This document shows positions 35,293-47,760 of a DNA stretch of 64,000 nucleotides, in pieces. The notes below the pieces were generated by a model that made no database searches, had not been told where the DNA came from, and saw nothing but the letters and a program-made list of their open reading frames with translations. The position numbers and the translations under genes were made by a program. Origin of the DNA: Phorcus lineatus (taxonomy: Eukaryota > Mollusca > Gastropoda > Trochida > Trochidae); assembly GCA_921293015.1 (NCBI GenBank), contig OV121085.1, forward strand, positions 20,845,911-20,909,910. The letters run 5' to 3'. The first letter of the stretch is position 1. Every line of letters begins with the position of its first letter.

Positions 35293-37909
35293 ACAAATAT
35301 TGTCAGTCATTATATGTATGTAGGTGATGGTGTGCGTGTACATCGTCACCAATGTAGGATGAATCCTGTGAGAAATGAAATTCAGCGGAAAGACGTGGAA
35401 TCATTGAACCAAGTGCCTGCAGTCCATGGAGTTCACCTTGTGTTTTTGTGCAAAACATCATTGTAGTTGGTTGTCGCTGCTGTGCAGACATATACAATGT
35501 CAATGCACTTTCCTGAATTAATGCCTATCCGATTCCAAGATTTGATGATGTTATTGGTCAAGCAAAATTTAACCTTCTGAAGTAAAAGCACCGAAGCTAC
35601 TAGCTTTCCAACATTTGAAGTTACTTGTCAAGTTGAAGTCTTACTGACCACAATCCTCTGACCTGAATGAAACTGAAGGCTGGTAATGAGGTGGAGTTCA
35701 AGTTTGCAAGGGTTGAATCTTGTAATAATATATAAATAAAGATAAAGACAACCAGGAGTGTAAAATACGCCTTATGATGTTGTATGTTTGTTATTTGGAT
35801 TAATATTTTCGAGATAATTTTACAAAATAAGTTTAAATCAAGTTAATTATTTCCTTAAAACTACAAAAGAAAGGAAATAAAATGAAATATTATGGAATTT
35901 CATGCAGACATTTTACATTTCTGTGAAAAATAGTCTTGTAGTTTTTAAATGAACCAAAATCAATTACTTCTCCTGCTAACGTTTTTAAGGAAGTTCTTTT
36001 GTGTTTCAGTTGAAACCAGGAGACAGTATCATAACTCATGCGGATATATCATCGTGCTTTTTACATTCTCGAATTGTCTAATCTGTTTTTATGTGAGTCA
36101 AGCCACTATAATCAATGAGAATGCAGAAAAAAAACATTTATGTGATCATTTAACTCAAAGTGTTTATATTGTTGATCAGACTATTTTTATCAATCTAAAA
36201 ATGACGATTTTAATGAAAAATAAGCTTTTCATCTGAAGCTGTGACATATAATTGGCTTTCACGCTATTTGTTAAACCATGTATGCACATATTTCAAAACA
36301 TTAAAGGAACTCATAATCCAATTGCATGATATTTTAATTCCACTTATATCCTTCATTCCATTATAGTGAACATAATATCATCCGTGGTCGGAAGTAAGCC
36401 ACTTTAAAGGAAGAGGTTAACCTCCTGGCATCTCTGTAATGAGGTTAACTGATTGTCTCCTGAGATGTGTTTCGTGTTGATAAGAACGTAACCATGGTAC
36501 GTGCAAAACCAATAACAAAACTTTATTTATCAGTAATGTATTATAGCTGAATATCTTTAGAATGTTTAATAGAGGTAAAAGGAAAAATCTGAAATTAAAG
36601 ATAACATAATTAATAGTGACTTCTTGAAAATGTTGTCTACAAAAGGCTAGAATCCTTACTACTTGTATAGATTTGCTCGTCGGTAAAACTTAAAAATATC
36701 TATAAATGTCAAATAGGTGTGTACAAGAGTGCATAGTGTTAAATAAAGCCTGGCAGTTTCTATTTTGAAATAAGCTATTCGTAGTAATTTGGATAACTAG
36801 TTAGAACAGTAATGTTGAAATATAGTTTTAATGAAGGTAGGACTTTCTATGGTGATGACAACCTTTGGTGGTGTGAGATGCGATACTAACCAGTTTGATT
36901 TCGATTATAAACACTATAATATTTGTATAAACGAATCGCTATTGGGTACCATAATTGTAGATTAAAACCTAATGCCATTTACTTCCACGTACCCAGTGTG
37001 GCTCTGTCATTAACGATGCAGAGGTAAAGTGAGATGTAGAGACCATAATCTATCAAATTATTTCAATGCTGTTTTAAATAAAGGTTGGCCTATGGAATCT
37101 GAATGACATTCTTAATGAAGGACACTATGTTATCAGACTTACTATTTAATAAAAAGGGACAACATGACTGTATATGATAAATGTTTAAAATTACACTGCC
37201 ATTTCAGCATCATATTTTCGTATTTTGTAAACCAGAATTGTGTGTTACTGAAAAATATATTTATTAGATTCATATCTAATAATAGAATTATTGGTTGTCA
37301 AAATTAGATATAGTCCGAAGCAACCACAAAAGCATTCGGTGCTAAAATTAATGAAATAGGACAGAAATCTAATATTGCCAATCCTGACCTTGGGAGAAAA
37401 TATCTGCAGTCATTTCAATAACAAGATTTGATTGTACTATGAATAGTCAGTGTTTTTACCTGGCTTTTGTAACCGACCTTATTACAAATTGTTATTCAGC
37501 ATATGTACAAATGCTTGTTAGACATATAAAGAGTTTGTCAGGTTTTGCCAATGGCTACTCTATAGCTATTCGAACAAAAACTTTATTCATCACTCTTTAA
37601 CTAAACATGAAATTAGGGGTGAATCTTAAAAAGGTACATAAGTTATATGATAAGAGTTTATGAAATAGGGAAGAAATGAAGAATATACAGAAACGTAGCC
37701 TAAGAGTCTATAATGATTTACATTTGTATTCATTTGAATTCTAGATAAACAGACAGCAAAAAAAATTCATGTATCAGTTAATGAATAAGAACTATTTTTA
37801 TAATAATATTTTCTTGAGTTCGTCAACCACATGTAGAGAGATTCAACAAATATTTTTCTATTTTATCAGATTAAAATAAAACTCATAAATATTCACATTC
37901 AGAGGTTTC

Positions 37910-38340
37910 AACTTAAATTCTCGTCCCCTAAAAATTTCCCTAATGGCATATACAATATTCATGAACATATCAGTAAAATACCGACGATAAACACCTCTCA
38001 CCATGAGGTTTCTTATTATGTCATCAACAAAATAGGGGAAATTATTTTCACTTCTATAAAAATATATTCATACAAATATTAGATCCCAGGAATCCATCCA
38101 TCAGAGAGTATTCACAGATTTCCTTCCAGGACATTACCACTTCGATCAACTGTTCAAATTCCGTAATAATGAGACGTTTTCTTCGATGCAGAACTAATTC
38201 ATTTGTAGGGTGATGAGTTCTTTCTCCACTATATTTCAAGCGCATACCTGCAGTAATGGCATGTGTGGTGAATCGTAGATAAACCTGAACTGAAAGGTTG
38301 TCAAGAATTCGAAGTCCTGAAAGAATCGAGTCATGGGATA
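37910..38340 (-). repeat. Exon-like block 'FEQL', unit C copy
   Basis: After an acceptor-like CATTACTGCAG, a minus-strand frame (38054-38245, 63 codons) runs from MRLKYSGERTHH through NELVLHRRKR and TEFEQLIEVVMSWK to SLMDGFLGSNICMNIFL and a stop. It is the most coherent of the three copies. Partial reading-frame conservation with 16655-17090 hints at a former terminal exon. No known domain recognised. Confidence 0.35.
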
Positions 38341-38350
38341 TGCGAATGAA

Positions 38351-39464
38351 ACGAATAAAGTAACCATAAAAGGTTTTCTGTCTTATGTTATAAAATCAAA
38401 GTAGTTTGATTTATATTTGGGAAGAAATGGCAAACTGTTTCTCAATGTAAACTTTAAAAAACGCACACAGTTTCAATAAGCAATAAATGAAGAACAATTT
38501 GGAACAAGCAAGTGGTTACAATGAAGGAAGGCTTTTCAAATATCGCTCTTCACTTTTTTATAGGTTTTGGTGAAGAAGTGCCAAATATGGGTAAGATGAA
38601 TTAGTCCGACTAGAAGTTAGGGCCTGGGACAACACAGTGCATCACATGCACATATTCACAGTTGTATACGGAAATATCAACTGAAGGAAACTCTGACTGT
38701 CTTTGAAACTTTCATGTTGACATGGTGGTATGTAAGTGCCTGGGGACTAGGAATTCCGTAATATGAGGTTATTGGTGATGAAAGAGCAAGTAATGATATG
38801 AGTTACTTGACCGCCAACAAAAGGTCAAGGACACTCTGCACTCAGTGATCATTGTGGTTACTATTACATTGTCATAGTAGTCCTATTTACATTCCATTAC
38901 ACTAGTGAGTCATTAGTTTCCTGTTGCAAACCGTTACTATAAAGCTATCAAAAGTATTTACACAGGATGTTGATCATTTTGTGTGGAGTCATCTCGACCT
39001 ATTCACCCAAGATCAAGGTATATTCTAAAAAGAGAAGTTATTGCACATGATGAAAGTGGTTTTAATTTGAGCTGTACAGTAATATATACTCAGAACAATA
39101 AGTTAAGCGCCACTTATTTCAATTGAGTATATCTTTTCAACAAGTTGTTGAAAAAGATACGAATATGTTTTCATGGCATAAACAACTCCCCATACATTGA
39201 TGAAGACAATCACAAATACTCGTGAAACTCCGACTTTACTCGTGCAACAAGTTTAAAGATTGAGCTCGTGTAGTTGGAGAAATCAACTTTTTAGGTGACA
39301 ACAATATCGTATGTTATCTCGAACAATTGATTCTTTATTACTTTTATCTTTACAGATAATCAGTACATAATAAAGACGGGGATTGGGACAGGTGGATAAT
39401 GACTAAACAATGATAATAATAGGTTTTGTTGGGGAGAATGTACAGAAATCACGAAACGCTAACA
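38351..39464. other. Gene-free part of unit C
   Basis: It contains the block paralogous to 18760-19120 (38610-38960). Nothing else recognisable. Confidence 0.45.
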
Positions 39465-41172
39465 ATCAATTTATTCCTTAAACAACTGGCTTTATACAAA
39501 TATTTCACTAGGTTACAGAGTTCTTTAACATTTTTAACACTTAATAATTAGATAAGCTTAAATACGGAAGGACGTCGATAATACTAAGGTTTAATATAAA
39601 CTTGTCTAAAATCAATATAACCTGATACGCCTAATTATTCAAGCCACAAACCTCCGCTTCCTCATATAAACCTTCATAACAACCTCGAAGAACGGAGTTG
39701 TTTATGCTTAACAGCTTGCGCCAGTATTTTATCATATTAAACTGTCTCAGATACAAAAGGGGGAATCGATCCAATTCTGGGTAAACCATAGCATTACAAG
39801 TACATTTCTTTACTCCGAATAATCTTTTACAAAAATCTAAATGTAGCTTCTCAATGTTTACTCCTTTATGGTAACCACACACCTCTGACGCGTATCCTAA
39901 TATACTGCCGACATAGCAATCAAAAACGGACAACAAAGATTCAGGATTTAGAGAAAGTGACCGTATATTATTTGAAAGTGGCTTCTTGCCTTGATCTGCA
40001 AGCTGTAATTGAGCCTTTGTAAACTTGTTATTATAATTAAAGACCACTCCCAAATATGTAAAACTGCAAACAACCTCAATTGCACAATTATTATAACATC
40101 AATTTTCCGATAATCTACAATTACCACCTTTTCTGAAACAAATTACTTTAGTCTTAGCAATATTAACCTCTAGTCCCCGATTAGAATAACTAGACAACAA
40201 ATCTAAAAGCGACTGCAATCCTTCGACTGATTCTGAGATTAAAACTAAGTCATCTGCATACATCAACAAAAACATACTGAGAGCTTCATACTTATAGGGC
40301 TTACAATTATCTTCCCAAACCGAGACCTCAACATCACTGAGATAAAATGAAAATAAAATTGGAGATAGAACTTCACCTTGAAGTAAGCCAATACTATTCT
40401 TGAAATATTCACTATCGAAACCTCCAACACTTACACATGATCTAACATTCAAATACAACGAATAAATAACTGACATCAACTTCCCATTTATACCAAGATT
40501 CGACATCTTAAACCACAACTTCGACCGATCTATAGCATCAAATTCGCGCTTAAAGTCCACAAAGGCACCATACATACGTTTATTGTTAATAAGACCGAGG
40601 CTAACCATGGAGTGGAGCGAAAATATGACATCATCAGTACTAAGCTTCGGGCAAAAACCAAACTGAAAATCCGGTATGCTATCATAAGCCGAGGACCAGT
40701 CCAAAAGTCTTTGATTAAAGATTCTCGTTAAGAGCTTTCCATATCAACTAATGAGACTTATACCACGATAATTTCCTGGAATCCTGCTATCTCCTTTCTT
40801 GAAAAGTAGTGTTATGACCGCAGATGACCAACTTGAAGGGGAAAAACTGTTCATAAAATTAAGTTTAAAATTCTGTGTATAACAGGCGTTAAATATGCAT
40901 CAAATTCAATGAAATATTCATTTATCATACAGTCAGGACCATGCGATATATTACGCTTTAAACAACGAATAGATTGCTTAATCTCAGCTGTGGTAATCTC
41001 ATTATCCGGTTCGGGTACAACAATGTCCTCAAACAAACCAGCTTTATTTTGTTGGGTCAGAGTCTCCAGCAAGCTCTTTAGAATAGGCATGAAAATCAGC
41101 CAATGGCGCATCAATATTTGTCTTTTTACGTCTGTTAAATTTAGCTTAATTATCCACAGAAGGGTTTCCATA
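39465..41172 (-). mobile_element. Truncated non-LTR retrotransposon (LINE 1), RT with YADD
   Basis: Minus-strand reading gives, in order, a pre-RT linker (EITTAEIKQSIRCLKRN, then HGPDCMINEYF) and RT motif PGNYRGISL near 40770. A KLSTDDVIFSLHSMV segment, VDFKREFDAIDR and a LLQGEVLSPILFSFYL segment follow. The catalytic LLMYADDLVLIS has YADD at 40249-40260, and a C-terminal NYNNKFTKAQLQLADQGKK part runs to 39631. The frame is interrupted by a shift near 40860, an in-frame stop just upstream of 40704 and another near 40098. The endonuclease region is missing, so the copy is 5' truncated and dead. The 3' end is placed near 39465 by an AATAAATTGATTG motif. The clade (Jockey/I/CR1-like) cannot be decided by eye. 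Confidence 0.8.
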
Positions 41173-41184
41173 TCAATCTTTTTT

Positions 41185-43135
41185 TCAATCCTTATTTCAT
41201 ACTGAAAAGGCCACAGGCCTATAGTACATAAATAGATGATAATTGTATACATACATAAATTCATACTTAAGCGATATAACATTACTTCCAAACAACATTG
41301 CATAATGGATGAACATGACAAGATTTTGTAACATCATCTGATTGGTGCGTCTAACGAGAGTCGAGAATTTTCTAATACATGGATGGGTATAGTAATATCT
41401 TTTAATATATTTGTCTCGCAGTGAATGATAAGATGGAAATGATATTCATCTTCGATTTCATTTAAATTACAAAGCTTACATATTCTCTCATCTTTTTAAA
41501 CAATTTTATATAGGCCACTTTCAATCAACACATGTGTTAAGTATACTTCTTTACGTAAATCAGTTTTGAACTTAGAATAATAAATACATTTACTCGACAA
41601 AGACATTTTTTCGCACCATGTTTGCAGATACATATCTTTGAGCCTTGTAGTTATTGACTGTATGAATGAAGTGCGGAACTCTACACATTGTTCATTCCAA
41701 ACGTTTCCAAAACCTATTGAGTATAAGAAATCTTAACGTTTGTTGTTAATATCTCCAAGGGGACTTAATGTTTTTAGGATACCAATCAGTGCTTTTTGCG
41801 CTTGGAGCGAGGCATATTTGACATGTTTGCTCCATGACAATACATTTGTGAAATAAAAGCCCAGATATTTGTAATGACTAACACAATAAATGTATATACC
41901 CTTATAATAATTAAAGAGTACTATTTTTGTTTTATTTCTATTTACTGTCAATTGCCATGTATCACAGTAATGTTCATATAATTGATTTTGGAGACCACTG
42001 ACGGTGCTCGAAAACATGACAATGTCATCCGCGAATAAGAGCAGAAAAATTTGGACTATTTCAGGATGTTGTTGAATCCCGCTCGAACAGTTAGTTTGAG
42101 TGGCAAGCTCATTTATGAAAAATGAAAACAAAAATTACTTAAAATACACGTACCCTTGTCTTACACCAAGTTGTAATCGAACGTTTTCGAGAATTTGTGA
42201 TTGTTTTTAACACACCCCTTTACATTCTCATACATATTTGACAAAAGTTTACCCATTTTGTTACTGAAACCATGACATTGAAATAAGGACCAAAGTTTGT
42301 TTCTCTGTACAGAATCGAATACAGAAACGGCATAGAACTTTCCTCCTTTTGTATTTAAATACCTTTGGACAATACTTTGTAAAATAAACATATTGTCAGT
42401 GGTATATCCGTGTCTAAATCAGCTTGTGTTTCATTGATCTTATCCATTGTATCACCCGAATTCACAAGTCTTCTATTAATAACATAGGTGAAAATCTTAT
42501 TAAAAATACTTAATAATGTTATTCCTCTGAAATTATTTGGGTCGATAACGTCTCCATATTTATGAACTGGAATAATTATACCAATCGTCCATGAATGTGG
42601 GAAGGTACCATATTCTAGTATGGTATGGTACAATGAGATATGCTGATTTTTTAAAAAGAATTCTGATATCATGCCATCTATCCCTGGTGATTTGTTTGTT
42701 TTAAGATTTCTGATACTGTCTTGTTTCTCTTCTCTAGTTATTGGCGATTCTAGTATCGCTTCTGTAAGCTCGGAATTATTTTGGTAAATATTTGTCTGCT
42801 CTGGATCTCCGTGATTATTAATGACATTACTCTCATCCCCTTTATCAGAGCTAGAAAAGATTTGTCTGAAATGTAAAAACCAATCATCTATATTGATGTT
42901 GTTTTGCCCCATCTCTGCTATTTAACGTTTCAGACCAGATTTTTTTCGAGTTAGTTATGCTATTTTCTATGGATGTTTGCTTTTCTTTGAACTACGCGAG
43001 TCGTTTTTTCGACGGAGGGAATTATACTGGTTCCTTGCGATGCAGTACTGGTCAAATGATCTTTTATATTTACGAAACTTATTGAAAAGTCTGCTTCTTT
43101 CAGATTTCATTTTTCGCAATCCGAGTTATACCAAC
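41185..43135 (-). mobile_element. Truncated non-LTR retrotransposon (LINE 2), RT with FADD
   Basis: A second, different LINE begins with KFRKYKRSFDQYC near 43080. It continues through ITREEKQDSIRNLKTNKSPG and IDGMISEFFLKN to the RT motif DPNNFRGITLLS and an RR-like segment. A VFDSVQRNKLW segment and the catalytic LLLFADDIVMFS (FADD at 42024-42035) follow, then NRNKTKIVLFNY and KYLGFYF. Further downstream is a C-terminal cysteine segment, ICKLCNLNEIEDEYHF, near 41475. The 3' end has GGCCTGTGGCC followed by ATGAAATAAGG (about 41190-41219) and an A/GATT-rich tail. Several frameshifts and stops, for example near 42390 and 42145, make it a relic. Its tail directly abuts the truncated 5' end of LINE 1. 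Confidence 0.8.
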
Positions 43136-43343
43136 TTTTAGAATATCTTTTGGATTAATTTACCTTTTTTGTCATACATGAAGCTGTAGTACAGATTGCT
43201 TCTGTCATATAGGATATACTATATCAACCGTTGGGAATCGCCTTCGAGTGGCGGGTTGTATAGGGAACGTAGACCTCTCAATCGTGTGAAATTAACATTA
43301 TAACATTACGGCACTTTATAAGGTGGTGTAGAGCGAGGGTGGG

Positions 43344-43894
43344 TTGGAATTTGACATCATGTGTCGGATCGATTGGTTTGATGAGTGTAGGATGCTATTG
43401 CATATTGTGGATGGTCGAATTCGTGTTTGGCGACAAGCTAACACCCGTTTCGCACCAAGACATGTCCAACCAACCTATCAGTGTGGTGGTGGCTCTGTGA
43501 TGATTTTGGGTTATGTCTCCTACGGTTGTAAACTCAACCTTGTGACAGTTCCAGGTACACTCAATGCTCAGAAATATCGAGATAACATCCTTCTCCCTGT
43601 GGTTATTCCACATTTCGACAAGCATCCACTTCGTACAAGACCAGTTTACATGTATGACAATGCTAGACCCCACAGAGCCAGAGTGGTAACACAAATTCTA
43701 CAGCAGGTAGCCATAACAATGCAACCGTGGCATGCTTGCGTGTACATAGGAGATACCCTCCTGTTTAAACTGTGGCAGAGTTTAATGCAGCACTGCATCA
43801 GGAGTGGCAGCAGATATATCAGAGACTGATACGTACCATGTCGAGGAGGGTCAATCAAGTCATCAATGCAAAAGGGTCATACACTCGCTCTTGA
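43344..43894 (+). mobile_element. Tc1-like transposase relic
   Basis: The frame from about 43370 shows WFDECRMLL (position of the first catalytic Asp), then DGRIRVWRQ, GGGSVMILG and YDNARPHRARVV (second catalytic Asp), all hallmarks of Tc1/mariner DDE transposases. The expected third catalytic segment (SPDLNPIEHVWD type) is lost in a short deletion or frameshift near 43740. In another frame the normal C-terminus follows (EFNAALHQEWQQI, then MSRRVNQVINAKGSYTRS), ending at 43894. The N-terminal DNA-binding half is missing and no terminal inverted repeats were found. It cannot encode an active enzyme. Confidence 0.8.
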
Positions 43895-44348
43895 CTCAAC
43901 ACTGGTTTACACTATTCTTTAGGCCGCAATGTTACCTTTTGTCTCATTTTGTTTTATCGACCGATATAACAGCTTGGGCAATAGTTGTTTTCACTGCAGA
44001 ACTGCTGAAAAACACACTGTTTGGAATTTAGTCTACAGGGTCAGTAAAATGCAAAGCAATCCACTTATTGTTTTCAGTTTTTTCAAGTCGATACAGTCTT
44101 ATTACCATTGGATACCAATTTATACATCTATAATCAGGAATACACTTAAGTTACGTGTATTTGGTAAACTTTAGTTTAAATTCTTGTGGCGCTTACGTTG
44201 TTGTTCTTAGTATATGTACTGAGAAGTTATGCAAATTTGAAAAAAGGAGTAAAGGAAATAGAATATCCCATTCATATTTCATTGTCATGATTTATCATCC
44301 GTAAATGTGTATATTCCATGATAAAATATTTTTTATCTGATAAAATAC

Positions 44349-45576
44349 TCAAACACCATTGAAGGCGATTACGCACTTGGATATTGGTGGTCTTGGTCGA
44401 TTAATCTCTTCACGAGAACGATTCCAGTAAATCAAGTAATTTTTTCCTAACAAGAGGAATATGTTGTAAAGTCTTCGTGGCTTTGACAACACGTTGACGT
44501 AAGTGATTGACTCGGATGTAGAGACACATCTGAAGTTCTTGTCTTAAACATCTCGTTATCAGTCACTACCCTCCAATCAAGCTTCATAGAATACATTCAT
44601 TCGTAACCTTCCAAAAATTTCTTTAATTCATCCTTTAGACATCTCAAATTATGTTTTGAATTGAATTGAATGTCAGTTTTTTTAAAGTCAACAATATTAA
44701 AATATATATTTTGAAGCTGGCAGTTCGTTTCAAGCAAACTACTGATTGAGTTAAAATCTACGAAAAATAGAAACAAACTTTTAAAACTGAAGTTTGATAA
44801 TTGTTTCATTGTACTTTTTGTGTAAAACATGTTTTTCTGAATATGCATGCATATTTCTTAAGGCACTTGTACGTTCGTATTCAATGATACATTCTGTCCA
44901 ATTTTAAAATAAATCCATCACAAAAACTAATCACCTTTATCAAATTGTGAAGGGAATAAGAAAAATTTCTGCTTGTAAACCGTTTCAGATATGACAATAC
45001 ATGTGTCACGTAGCTTAACCGAACGTGTCATGGCCATGTCCTTTTCTTGTTTTGATTTACAACAATATTGTGTTATGGGTAACAATTACACTTCCTCCAT
45101 CATGATATCCATTTTTTACTCCAGAAAGCGGGCTACAATGCCTTCAAGTATGCTTTTACATTGAATCAATCAAACAATCAATCAATCATTTATTTCAGTA
45201 GAAAAGCCTTTGGTCCACGTACAAATTCAACTTAAAGATGAATTGCATAGGGTCAATCAAGGCATCTTTAACATAATTTGAGATGTCTAAAGGATGAATT
45301 AAAGAAATTTTTGGAAGGTTACGAATGAATATATTCTATGAAGCTTGATTGGAGGGTAGTGACTGATAACGAGATGTTAAAGACAAGAATTTCAGATGTG
45401 TCTCTACATCCGAGTCAATCACTTACGTCAACGTGTTGTCAAAACCACGAAGACTTTACAACATATTCCTCTTGTTAGGAAAAAATTACTTGATTTACTG
45501 GAATTGTTCTCGTGAAGAGGTTAATCGACCAAGACGACCAATATCCAAGTGCGTAATCGCCTTCAATGGTGTTTGA
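44349..45576. repeat. Near-perfect inverted repeat, 306-bp arms
   Basis: Left arm 44349-44654 and right arm 45271-45576 are reverse complements without gaps; I count about six mismatches. They enclose a 616-bp spacer. A transcript through both arms would form a long double-stranded stem. No transposase is inside; the spacer contains a LINE 3' tail (45162-45222) and a stretch paralogous to 20640-20810 of unit B. Confidence 0.9.
45162..45222 (-). mobile_element. LINE 3'-end fragment with ATTG repeats
   Basis: The reverse complement reads CCAAAGGC, then TTCTACTGAAATAAATGATTG and further ATTG units. This form resembles the 3' ends of LINE 2 (41190-41219) and the fragment at 56862-56914. Confidence 0.5.
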
Positions 45577-47760
45577 AACAAAGAATCTTGAACTGAAATT
45601 CTGGTCCAGTTGTTATAACTTGTTCACAGACCATCCCTAATCAACTGTGCTGTTCATGTTTAGTGACAATGCTAAAATGTACGAAAGAAATGATTTATTG
45701 CGAATGAATTATATGACTTGCTGTACTTCCAAAACAAATGGAATTAAAAAAATATGAAAAGAAAAAACATGAACCTTAGAAACTTTTGGAAAGTTTGGTT
45801 CAGTGATTAATCACAAATTTATCTGCTATTGGGAGATGACCAAAACGGTCGACAGATTCACTGACACATTGTGAAGTCAAGAAGTGCAATTCAAGCACAA
45901 AAGATCTGATATAGTGATGGTTCGGGGGAATCAAGCAGAAAACTAGTTCATCAACAACTTCTTCAGACTGCACATGCCTCCGATTATTGACCATATTCCA
46001 GCATGATTACGCTAATTCACAAGCAGCATGCGTCATGTTCCGGATCCATTACCAAAGCAATTTGAACCTCAGAATCTTTCAGTGGCCTTTCAAAACCTTA
46101 AATATCGAATAAGCGTGATCGATGTGTAGGTGAGTGGTGTAACGTTATTATATATTATTCGGTAAACGTTCAAAACATTTATCAAGTCGTACTAAGGTTC
46201 TTGCTGTTGGTTCCCCATTTTGCGTTTGTGTTGTAGTCAACTTTACGCACCAAAATGCATGTAAGTTTATCTGTTGTTGGGTTTAATGTATAATAGACAA
46301 ATTGAATTCAGAAAAATTATAAAAGCAACTTTTTTCAACATATTGCTGGTTTTAGGTTATGTAAAATTTACTTAAACCTATGGGACACTCATGCCCGAGT
46401 ACTTTGTTTAACGTTTTTAGAAATACCTTTCGCAAGTGGATGAGTGCAAATTAATTAGGTTTGTTCTATGTTTTCAAAACCTTTGTATTTTGTTTGCCAA
46501 TACGTATACGTGTACATGTTTTATCATAATCATAATCACAATATTTCAATTCAAACATTTCAAACAACAATAAATAAACATGAAGAGTGTGTGTCATTAA
46601 ACGGCACGTGTTCTGATCGTCTCAGAATTTACCCGACCTTTGACTCGGACGATGTAGATTGTTCTGTTTGGTTACTTGAACCTTAGTTGCGTCACTGTCC
46701 TTAACTTATTAGGATTAAAATATCTTCCAGTCCCCGTTAGCACTACTCGATAAGAAATTACACAATAGACAATACTTGACATATACTACTCGACAAAAGT
46801 TTAGAAATGAGTTTTCATGTTTCTAAAACTGAACTATACTTGTTTAGAAGCTGTATTAATACCCATTGTCAAGCATTTCAGAATTATGGGTCTTGAAAAA
46901 CTAGGCATCATGAATCACTACTGGCAAATGCTAAGAAGAAAAAGAAGTGTCTAACGGGGAAAGTGTTACATTACTGGGGACAAATGTAATGTTTTAGGTT
47001 TTCTTTCATCATGGTAACTGCATTCATTCTCAAACATTCAACTTTTGTTCAGTGGTATATTTGACTACAACAACATACCCTATGCCGCTTTTAACTAAAC
47101 GACTCAATCTCTTTGATTTATGTTCAATTTCTTTTACAAAAAATCAAGTATTCTTGTGTTAGGGGATTTCAAACATTGATTAAAAATAGGTAGCTTACGG
47201 AAATGAATTCATTTGCTTAGATTTTCATGACGGATTAAGTTAAGATATAACAAATGTGAATGTGATGTAACAAATTAGATAACAGTAAGATTGAATATGA
47301 GCAGATATCCATTCACATTTAGATGAAACGATTTTTATACAAAAAGGAAAATAAAGGATTTTCGTACATAGAAATGTAATCTTTTACTTATAATTTATTA
47401 CCCATCTTCTCCAGTTATAATAAGTGTGAACCGGATAAAAGCGTTTATCTGAGGTATAACTCCTCTCGTTTTGATGTGAAGAAAAACTAAATATTTGACA
47501 AAGGAAATAATAAAAATGTTATATTATAGTTTTATTTTTAATTTAAAAGGCATGAGTTGTAAGGGGAAAATAACAAACTAATATACAAATAATCTGGATT
47601 GAAAAATTACTGTAATAAAAACGGGTGTACATGTATACAAAAAACTTGGGGGAGATCTAGCTGTTGATAACTATAAAGATCCGAGATATGTGATATTGAT
47701 TCTTGTCTAATACTTTTAAAGTCAAAAATATTATCACAAAAAATTAATATCAAATTTGTG
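45577..47760. other. Intergenic, no gene seen
   Basis: AT-rich, short unsupported frames only; nothing repetitive noted. Paralogy with unit B resumes near 47760. Confidence 0.5.

Noticed and set aside
35303-35503. A 66-codon minus-strand frame with acceptable composition
   Set aside because: No domain, no splice context and no paralogous support; left unannotated.
43395-43694. A minus-strand frame opposite the transposase
   Set aside because: The opposite strand reads the conserved Tc1 motifs, so this frame is a shadow.
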